Source of the DNA: Rubellimicrobium sp. CFH 75288
Lineage (GTDB): Bacteria; Pseudomonadota; Alphaproteobacteria; Rhodobacterales; Rhodobacteraceae
Direction of reading: 5' to 3'
Length of the DNA: 64,000 nucleotides
Assembly (NCBI RefSeq): GCF_009904055.1
Contig: NZ_WYDP01000001.1
Location: 533,423-597,422, forward strand
The translations under genes were made by a program, and so were the position numbers. Shown here piece by piece: positions 62,070 through 64,000 of this stretch (position 1 is its first letter; every line of letters begins with the position of its first letter). Below the pieces are notes generated by a model. It saw only the letters and a list, made by a program, of their open reading frames with translations, did no database searches and was not told the DNA's origin.

Positions 62070-63206
62070 CTACTGGGCGAGCCAGTTCTGGAAGCGGGCC
62101 TCGACCTCGTCCTGGTTGTCGGCCCACCAGTCGATGCTGTTGACGAGATAGTTGACCTGGTTCGCCGGGTTGGTCGGCATGTGCGGCGCCATCTCGATGC
62201 CCAGCTCGGCATGGGTGGAGACGAGCGGCTGCGAGGAGGCGCGCGCCGGACCGTAGGCGATGTACTTGGCTTGGTCGGCAAGACGCTGGGTGTCGGTGGC
62301 GAAGCGGAGGAAGTGCATGACGCGGTTCATGCGCTCTTCCGACAGGCCGGCGGGCACGATCCAGCCGTCGAAGTCGAACACCTGCCAGTCCCACAGCATG
62401 TCCACCGGCTGGCCCTGCTCGGCGATGACGGAGAACAGCCGGCCGTTGTAGGTGGAGCCGATCACCACCTCCTTGTCGGCCAGAAGCTGCGGCGTCTCGG
62501 CGCCGGCATTCCACCAGATCACCTGGTCGCGGATCGTGTCGAGCTTGGCCAGCGCCCGCTCCACCCCTTCGGGTTCGGAGAGCACGTCATAGACCTCGTC
62601 GGCCGGAACGCCATCGCAGATCAGCGCCCATTCGAGGTTCTTCTTGGGGCTGGCCTGGAGCGAGCGGCGGCCGGGGAAGGCCTCGAGGTCGAACACGTCG
62701 CACAGGTCGTCGGGCGTGCGGCCTTCCCATTCGGCCACGTCGGTGCGGTAGCCGAAGGTGGTCGAGAACACGATCTGCGGGATGAAGCATTCGTTGACGA
62801 TGGATTCGCCGAAATCCTCGGAGGCCGGCGTGCCGTCCGGCGCGGGGGCGAGGACCTCGTCATGGTCGATCTCGATGGCGAGACCCTCGTCGCAGGCCCG
62901 CTGGGAATCGGGGCCCTCCACGTCCACGAGGTCGAAGGGCTGGTTGCCCGCCTCCTGCGCGGCACGCAGCTTGGCCACGGCCTCGTTGGAGGATTCGTCC
63001 CAGGTCACGGTGATGCCCGTGGCGGCCACGTAGGGCTCCACATAGGCCTTGAGCTGCGAGTTCTGGTAGGCGCCGCCCCAGGACATGATGACCATGGAAT
63101 CGGCACAGTTCTCGCAGGGCGGCAGCTCGGGCACGTCCTGCGCGAGCGCAAGCCCGGCCGGGGCGAGCGCCAGCGCGGCGGTGCCCAGAAGATGTCGGAT
63201 CGTCAT
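62070..63206 (-). CDS. Polyamine-type ABC transporter substrate-binding protein (PotD-like)
   Basis: Periplasmic binding protein of 378 residues. Signal peptide MTIRHLLGTAALALAPAGLALAQ. Mature start contains CENCADSMVIMSWGGAYQNSQLKAYVEPYVAATGITVTWDE, a typical SBP_bac_8/PotD beginning, with an unusual C-x-x-C pair. Ligand-region segments: FDLVDVEGPD, VFSTTFGYRTDVAEW, IWWNAGAETPQLLADKEVVIGSTYNGR. The ATG at 63206 has AGGGAG 7 bases upstream. A bound polyamine needs several acidic residues, which are present but cannot be assigned by eye. Confidence 0.92.
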   Translation of the reverse strand: MTIRHLLGTAALALAPAGLALAQDVPELPPCENCADSMVIMSWGGAYQNSQLKAYVEPYVAATGITVTWDESSNEAVAKLRAAQEAGNQPFDLVDVEGPDSQRACDEGLAIEIDHDEVLAPAPDGTPASEDFGESIVNECFIPQIVFSTTFGYRTDVAEWEGRTPDDLCDVFDLEAFPGRRSLQASPKKNLEWALICDGVPADEVYDVLSEPEGVERALAKLDTIRDQVIWWNAGAETPQLLADKEVVIGSTYNGRLFSVIAEQGQPVDMLWDWQVFDFDGWIVPAGLSEERMNRVMHFLRFATDTQRLADQAKYIAYGPARASSQPLVSTHAELGIEMAPHMPTNPANQVNYLVNSIDWWADNQDEVEARFQNWLAQ

Positions 63207-63237
63207 CGTGAACTCCCTGTTCTTGTTGGGTCGTCTG

Positions 63238-64000
63238 TCACGCCGCATCGAGCGCGCGGCAATCCTCGGGCAGCCAGCCGATCTCGATCTCCTGGCCGGG
63301 CTGCAGGCGGACCTGGTCGGGGGCGTTGCGCGTCTTGATCACGAAGTCGTCGTGGCCGGCCACCGACAGGCGCGTGCGGAAGATGTCACCCATGTAGACG
63401 AATTCCTCCACGCGCGCCTTGAGCGTGTGGGCACCGGGGCGCAGACGCGCCTTGTTGAACTCGACCCGTTCGGGGCGGATGGAGACCTTCGTGCGCTCGC
63501 CCACGCGCGAGACGTTGACGGGGCGCGCGTCGATCTCCTCGCCCGAATCGAGCCGCACCACGCAGCGGTCGCCGTCGATGGCGGCCACGGTGCCGTCGAG
63601 CGTGTTGTTCTCGCCGATGAACTGGGCGACGAAGCTGTTGAGGGGACGCTCGTAGAGCTCGTCGGGAGGGGCGAGCTGCTGGATGACGCCGTCGTTGAAC
63701 ACGGCGACGCGGTCCGACATGGTCAGCGCCTCGGTCTGGTCGTGGGTGACATAGACCACCGTGATCCCGAGATTGTTGGCGATGTGCTTGATCTCGAACT
63801 GCATGTGTTCGCGCAGCTGCTTGTCGAGCGCGCCGAGGGGTTCGTCCATCAGCACGAGGTCGGGCTCGAAGACCAGCGCGCGGGCGAGCGCCACGCGCTG
63901 CTGCTGGCCCCCCGAGAGCTGGGCGGGCCGGCGCCCCTCGAAGCCCTCCATGCGCACCATGCCCAGCGCGCGGCGCACCTTCTCCTCGCGTTCGGCCCGG
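63238..64000 (-). CDS. Polyamine-type ABC transporter ATP-binding protein (PotA family), truncated by window edge
   Basis: C-terminal 253 residues; the N-terminus with Walker A is beyond base 64000. Visible: signature [18 protein letters not shown], Walker [26 protein letters not shown]-loop [21 protein letters not shown], and a TOBE domain ([41 protein letters not shown]). First gene of the potABC-like set with the binding-protein gene 31 bp downstream. Confidence 0.93.
   Translation of the reverse strand, partial: RAEREEKVRRALGMVRMEGFEGRRPAQLSGGQQQRVALARALVFEPDLVLMDEPLGALDKQLREHMQFEIKHIANNLGITVVYVTHDQTEALTMSDRVAVFNDGVIQQLAPPDELYERPLNSFVAQFIGENNTLDGTVAAIDGDRCVVRLDSGEEIDARPVNVSRVGERTKVSIRPERVEFNKARLRPGAHTLKARVEEFVYMGDIFRTRLSVAGHDDFVIKTRNAPDQVRLQPGQEIEIGWLPEDCRALDAA

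Noticed and set aside
58443..63338. An open frame of 1631 codons on the plus strand across 58443-63338, and other very long antisense frames (for example 650-2227 and 59539-62514).
   Set aside because: They lie opposite or in shifted frame to clear genes (AEC transporter, PotABCD-like importer, peptide-binding protein). At about 70% GC, stop codons are rare in such frames, and the translations are low-complexity with no domain signals.

Overview
The window is a GC-rich (roughly 70%) gene-dense stretch with no phage, transposon or CRISPR signature. It most likely comes from the chromosome of a member of the Rhodobacteraceae/Paracoccaceae (Alphaproteobacteria). Supporting signs are the FYDLN-acid (TIGR02300) protein, a PopZ-like protein in a pcm-tolC-popZ operon, a two-module ALDH16-type aldehyde dehydrogenase, a tRNA-His without the extra G-1, small proteins I associate with this family, and a dacF-type/tmk/holB/tatD operon. 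I cannot name the genus from sequence alone.

Layout. 1-4602 (minus): start of a peptide/nickel-type ABC importer (permease cut by the window edge, binding protein) next to a large MalT/LAL-type LuxR regulator. 4792-7945 (minus): a TPP-riboswitch-controlled thiM-thiE-thiD operon ending in an SDR. 7966-15209: a catabolic island for an acylated or cyclic diamine or guanidino compound (ArgE-like deacetylase, DoeA-like M24 hydrolase, class III transaminase, XRE-cupin regulator, family 3 binding protein, one permease, ureohydrolase). 15312-18000: tRNA-Ala(GGC), FYDLN protein, YgjP-like metalloprotease, GntR regulator, hemP plus a coupled unknown. 18054-29036 (plus): alpha-glucosidase, then a tight operon hyuA-hyuB-FAD oxidoreductase-uronate-dehydrogenase-like SDR-deoC-ALDH16. 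29049-37937: valS, a DUF2235 hydrolase, a class V transaminase, a dual-specificity-like phosphatase overlapping an MsbA-type ABC exporter, ygfZ. 37960-43753: inositol-monophosphatase-family enzyme, a small conserved protein, cobQ, and the pcm-tolC-popZ operon. 43908-52386: a GntR-controlled sugar locus whose enzyme families match oxidative D-apiose/D-apionate catabolism (Gfo/Idh dehydrogenase, oxidoisomerase, xylose-isomerase-like decarboxylase) with a four-gene ribose-type ABC importer. 52391-59460: small conserved protein, tRNA-His, then SPOR lipoprotein, D,D-carboxypeptidase, tmk, holB, tatD, MBL hydrolase and AEC transporter. 59568-64000 (minus): a polyamine/spermidine-type ABC importer, with the ATPase cut by the window edge.

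Regulation readable from sequence: a TPP riboswitch whose promoter would start transcription at the first helix; three copies of TCATNATACCA flanking the two apiose-type transcription units, one lying on an extended -10 box; a candidate XRE operator on the -10 of the binding-protein promoter at 12565-12604; direct repeats 21 bp apart upstream of the peptide-binding protein; and strong GC hairpins between binding-protein and permease genes in three of the four importers. The sequence also has clustered TTAAC elements, including one exact TTAA-N7-TTAAC (CtrA-type) site at 59539 and a near-identical 26-27 bp motif at 21905 and 52823.

The most unusual parts are the hyuAB-to-ALDH16 operon, whose combination of hydantoinase, amine oxidase, sugar-acid dehydrogenase, DERA and ALDH16 suggests an uncharacterised multi-step catabolic route, and the apiose-type locus with its operator set.
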